From the NCBI RefSeq assembly GCF_000969825.1, contig NZ_KQ033919.1, positions 896,873 to 960,872 on the forward strand: a stretch of 64,000 bases of DNA. The letters run 5' to 3'. Under the pieces are notes generated by a model that saw only the letters and a list, made by a program, of their open reading frames with translations, searched no databases and was not told the origin of the DNA. Position numbers and translations under genes: made by a program. Below, piece after piece: positions 60,804 through 64,000 of this stretch (the stretch's first letter is position 1; each line of letters starts with the position of its first letter). This DNA is from Parabacteroides gordonii MS-1 = DSM 23371 (lineage in GTDB: Bacteria; Bacteroidota; Bacteroidia; Bacteroidales; Tannerellaceae).

Positions 60804-61910
60804 ATGGCTGATAATATATTAGGAAGACTAGACGGACTGGTAAGCCGTTTTGAAGAGGTCGGAACACTTATTACCGACCCGGCAGTGATTGCCGATATGA
60901 AACGGTTTGTTAAACTCAATAAAGAGTACCGCGATCTGGAGAAGATCGTGGCTACCCGAAACGAATATGTCAATACATTGAATGGCATAAAAGAAGCACG
61001 GCAGATGCTTGACACGGAGCAGGATCCCGAAATGAGGGAGATTGCGCGCGAAGAGCTCGAAGCCTGCAATGCCCGTATCCCGGAACTGGAAGAAGAGATC
61101 AAACTGCTGCTTGTTCCGAGCGATCCCGAAGACGACAAGAATGCGATCGTTGAAATACGTGGCGGAACGGGAGGCGATGAAGCCGCCCTTTTTGCCGGCG
61201 ACCTCTATCGCATGTACATGAAATACTGCGAAACCAAAGGTTGGAAAGTCGCCTTGTCGAGTTGTAGCGAAGGTTCATCGGGCGGATACAAAGAAATCAT
61301 TTTCACCGTTAGCGGTGAGAAAGCATATGGCACACTTAAATATGAATCGGGCGTGCACCGTGTTCAACGTGTGCCCAGTACCGAAACCCAGGGACGTGTT
61401 CATACATCTGCCGCCACGGTAGCAGTACTTCCCGAAGCGGATGAATTTGATGTTGAAATCAACGAAGGTGAAATTAAGTGGGATACTTTCCGTTCAGGTG
61501 GTGCCGGTGGACAGAATGTGAACAAGGTTGAGTCGGGCGTACGTTTGAGGTATGTCTGGAAAAATCCGAACACCGGCGTAAGCGAAGAGATCCTGATCGA
61601 ATGTACGGAAACGCGCGACCAACCGAAAAATAAAGAACGGGCCCTTACACGCCTGCGTTCTTTCATATATGACAAAGAACATCAGAAATACCTCGACGAT
61701 ATTGCCAACAAACGTAAGACAATGGTTTCGTCGGGCGACCGATCCGCGAAGATCCGTACATACAATTACCCGCAGGGACGTATTACAGATCATCGTATTA
61801 ACTACACGATTTACAATCTGTCTGCTTTCATGGACGGCGATATACAAGCCTGCATCGACCAACTGACTGTTGCCGAAAATGCAGAACGCCTGAAAGAAGC
61901 CGAATTATAA
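60804..61910 (+). CDS. prfA: Peptide chain release factor 1
   Basis: 368 residues. The GGQ motif is at 235-237 in RSGGAGGQNVNKVESGVRL, and the anticodon-like region of RF1 (PSTETQGRVHTSA) precedes it. The N-terminal coiled coil and the C-terminal YNYPQGRITDHRINYTIYNL are normal. It terminates translation at UAA/UAG. 8 bp after purM. Confidence 0.95.
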   Translation: MADNILGRLDGLVSRFEEVGTLITDPAVIADMKRFVKLNKEYRDLEKIVATRNEYVNTLNGIKEARQMLDTEQDPEMREIAREELEACNARIPELEEEIKLLLVPSDPEDDKNAIVEIRGGTGGDEAALFAGDLYRMYMKYCETKGWKVALSSCSEGSSGGYKEIIFTVSGEKAYGTLKYESGVHRVQRVPSTETQGRVHTSAATVAVLPEADEFDVEINEGEIKWDTFRSGGAGGQNVNKVESGVRLRYVWKNPNTGVSEEILIECTETRDQPKNKERALTRLRSFIYDKEHQKYLDDIANKRKTMVSSGDRSAKIRTYNYPQGRITDHRINYTIYNLSAFMDGDIQACIDQLTVAENAERLKEAEL

Positions 61911-61937
61911 CAATTTCATTATTTGACACGAAACAAG

Positions 61938-62780
61938 ATGAACAAGCAACAATTATTCGAGAACATCAAAAAGAAACAATCCTTCCTTTGCGTCGGATTG
62001 GATACAGATATAAAAAAGATCCCGCAGCATTTACTTTCTGAAGAAGATCCGATCTTTGCTTTCAACAAAGCGATCATCGATGCTACCGCCGATTATTGCG
62101 TAGCTTACAAACCGAACCTGGCTTTCTACGAAAGTCTGGGCGTAACTGGTATGCTTTCTTTCGAAAAGACTGTAGCTTACCTGCGCGAGAACTATCCGGA
62201 TCAGTTCATTATTGCCGATGCAAAACGCGGTGATATCGGTAACACATCCGAAATGTATGCCCGCTCTTTCTTCGATCATATCAAGGTAGATGCCGTAACG
62301 GTTGCTCCTTATATGGGTGAAGACAGCGTGAAACCGTTCCTGATCTATCCGGAAGCCTGGGTGATCCTGCTGGCTTTGACATCGAACAAAGGCTCACAGG
62401 ATTTCCAGATGACAGAAGATGCCAACGGCGAACGTCTGTTCGAAAAAGTACTGAAGAAGTCGCAGGATTGGGCTACCGACGAACAAATGATGTATGTTGT
62501 CGGTGCTACGCAGGGAAAAATGTTCCTTGATATCCGTAAGTATGCCCCCAATCATTTCCTGCTGGTTCCGGGTGTCGGAGCACAGGGAGGCAGCCTTCAC
62601 GAAGTGGCTCAATACGGGATGAACGACGAATGTGGCCTGTTGGTCAACTCTTCCCGTGCGATCATTTATGCTGATAAATCAGAAAATTTTGCCTCATTTG
62701 CCCGCAAAGCAGCAGAGGAAGTACAGCGTGAAATGGCAGGATATCTGCATGATAAGGGAATTATTCCCTGCAAAGCATAG
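61938..62780 (+). CDS. pyrF: Orotidine 5'-phosphate decarboxylase
   Basis: 280 residues from ATG 61938 ([10 protein letters not shown]). This is the longer PyrF type: [54 protein letters not shown] with the catalytic Lys/Asp, and GVGAQGG. Last step of UMP synthesis. 27 bp after prfA. Confidence 0.93.
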   Translation: MNKQQLFENIKKKQSFLCVGLDTDIKKIPQHLLSEEDPIFAFNKAIIDATADYCVAYKPNLAFYESLGVTGMLSFEKTVAYLRENYPDQFIIADAKRGDIGNTSEMYARSFFDHIKVDAVTVAPYMGEDSVKPFLIYPEAWVILLALTSNKGSQDFQMTEDANGERLFEKVLKKSQDWATDEQMMYVVGATQGKMFLDIRKYAPNHFLLVPGVGAQGGSLHEVAQYGMNDECGLLVNSSRAIIYADKSENFASFARKAAEEVQREMAGYLHDKGIIPCKA

Positions 62781-62867
62781 GCTATCCCAATTATTTTCAC
62801 CATTTTTGCAAACTGCTTTATTCTTAGTGGAGCAGTCTCAATTCAAATACAATTAACAAAATAAGTA

Positions 62868-63908
62868 ATGGAGTTATCAGCCCAACAAATAGCGGACTTT
62901 CTTGGCGGAACCGTGGAAGGCAATCCAGAAGTGAAAGTCAGCAACTTCTCAAAAATAGAAGAAGGACAACCCGGAACATTATCATTCCTGGCCAATCCTA
63001 AGTATGAACAATATATCTATAATACGGAAGCTAGCATTGTACTGGTGAATAACGACTTTTCTCCGGCTGAACAAATTACAGCAACTTTGGTTAAAGTTGA
63101 AAATGCATACGCTGCTCTTGCCATGTTACTCAACCTGGTAGAACAGTCGAAACCGAAAAAAGCCGGAGTATCTTCGGCTGCCTTTATTGCAGCCTCGGCT
63201 ACATTGGGAGAAGATTGCTATGTCGGCAATTTTGCCTATATCGGAGAAAACGTAAAGCTGGGTAAGAACTGCCAGGTATTTCCTAACGCATACATCGGTG
63301 ATGGTGTTACCATTGGAGATAACTGCATCCTCTACCCGCATACAACCATATACAACGGATGTAAAATCGGGAACAACTGTATCCTGCATGCCGGTTCGGT
63401 GATCGGTTCGGACGGTTTCGGTTTTGCTCCCGAAGGAGAGAATTACAAGAAGATCCCGCAGTTGGGTAATGTTGTCCTGGAAGACAATGTCGAAGTGGGA
63501 GCCAATACGACCATCGACCGTGCCGTAATGGGCTCGACCATCATTCATCGTGGCGTGAAACTGGACAACCTGGTTCAGATTGCCCACAACGTTGAAGTAG
63601 GCGAAAATACAGTAATGGCAGCCCAGGTAGGTATCGCCGGATCGGTAAAGATCGGCAGCCATTGCATGTTTGGCGGACAGGTCGGCCTGGCAGGACATAT
63701 CCATATTGCCGACCATGTGGTATTCGGTGCGCAATCGGGTGTGATCAGCGACATCAAGGAAGCCAAAACGGTATTAGGTGCCCCGGCCATCGACGCGAAA
63801 AACTTCATGCGCTCGAGTGCCGTATTCAACCGCCTGCCGGATATGTACCGCACACTCGGACAGTTGCAACGCGAGATCGAACAATTAAAGAAAGAAATCA
63901 ATAAATAA
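62868..63908 (+). CDS. lpxD: UDP-3-O-acylglucosamine N-acyltransferase
   Basis: 346 residues. N-terminal uridine-binding domain ([39 protein letters not shown]) then a hexapeptide beta-helix with [26 protein letters not shown] turns and the catalytic His in [10 protein letters not shown]-terminal helix ends [13 protein letters not shown]. Third step of lipid A synthesis. Followed after 7 bp by lpxC. Confidence 0.95.
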   Translation: MELSAQQIADFLGGTVEGNPEVKVSNFSKIEEGQPGTLSFLANPKYEQYIYNTEASIVLVNNDFSPAEQITATLVKVENAYAALAMLLNLVEQSKPKKAGVSSAAFIAASATLGEDCYVGNFAYIGENVKLGKNCQVFPNAYIGDGVTIGDNCILYPHTTIYNGCKIGNNCILHAGSVIGSDGFGFAPEGENYKKIPQLGNVVLEDNVEVGANTTIDRAVMGSTIIHRGVKLDNLVQIAHNVEVGENTVMAAQVGIAGSVKIGSHCMFGGQVGLAGHIHIADHVVFGAQSGVISDIKEAKTVLGAPAIDAKNFMRSSAVFNRLPDMYRTLGQLQREIEQLKKEINK

Positions 63909-63915
63909 TATACGT

Positions 63916-64000
63916 ATGCAGAAACAAAAGACGCTAGCCAAGAGTTTCTCGATGCAAGGTAAAGGCTTGCATACCGGACTGGATATCCAGATAACGTTCA
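63916..64000 (+). CDS. lpxC: Start of UDP-3-O-acyl-GlcNAc deacetylase gene (lpxC), truncated by window
   Basis: 28 codons are visible: MQKQKTLAKSFSMQGKGLHTG, matching the LpxC start (S-x-x-G-x-G-L-H). In Bacteroidetes this gene is often a fusion with fabZ, which cannot be checked here. It continues beyond the window. Confidence 0.85.
   Translation, partial: MQKQKTLAKSFSMQGKGLHTGLDIQITF

Overview
The window looks like a chromosomal segment of a Bacteroidales bacterium. Gene content and protein style fit Parabacteroides or a close relative, but that is inference and no marker was compared. Evidence for Bacteroidales: promoters of the TTTG / TAnnTTTG type, a bifunctional-type lpxC start after lpxD, BfmA/BtgA-type mobilisation proteins, RteC-like genes and IntDOT-like tyrosine recombinases.

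Layout. (1) 1-4603 is core chromosome: an AT-rich leader with nested inverted repeats, sppA, lpxK, thiL and tRNA-Phe. (2) 4604-21003 is a first integrative mobilisable element (IME1) in the 3' end of tRNA-Phe. It carries an integrase, a two-gene membrane-protein cargo of unknown function (6123-8730), excisionase-type HTH genes, a VapE-like ATPase, a primase, mobC, a relaxase, an RteC-like two-frame gene, a HAD phosphatase, a sugar O-acetyltransferase, an AraC regulator, and an AlbA_2 (Schlafen-like) protein paired with an unknown protein. (3) 21004-36290 is a second element (IME2) inserted head to tail at the same tRNA 3' end. It carries a related integrase, two sets of excisionase-type HTH genes, a TetR/nitroreductase/DUF2271/outer-membrane operon with a repeated operator, an RteC-like two-frame gene, BfmA/BtgA and BtgB-type mobilisation genes, and a three-gene module matching the Detocs anti-phage system: histidine kinase, lone receiver, and receiver-nucleosidase. 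(4) 36291-45689 is a chromosomal accessory stretch of single genes for stress, detoxification and regulation. (5) 45690-64000 is dense core chromosome: dnaX, ftsB-like, ompH/skp, pepD, a beta-helix lipoprotein, an EEP nuclease, an M23 peptidase, a phosphohexomutase, cdd, glucosaminidase-LysM, purM, prfA, pyrF, lpxD and the start of lpxC.

How the parts work together. Neither element shows conjugation (Tra) genes, so both probably need a helper conjugative element. Integrases act on the tRNA-derived repeats, the small HTH proteins probably act as excision or control factors, and the relaxases start transfer at nearby oriT-like regions. Each element brings its own terminator-like hairpin just inside its left end, so tRNA-Phe stays followed by a terminator although its native one now lies at 36301-36331. 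The tandem arrangement is supported by a hybrid middle att site: it shares 16 bp with the right site and 17 bp with the left site.

The most striking system is the Detocs operon (30937-35831), a described defence family, here as IME2 cargo next to the right att site. The best candidates for undescribed biology are the 6123-8730 pair, the AlbA_2 plus 409-residue pair at 18215-20821, the equivalent +1 frame breaks in both RteC-like genes, and several conserved non-coding signals: a helically phased TGTCC array, a palindrome shared by the two elements, and a GGACA motif at a fixed distance from both att sites.
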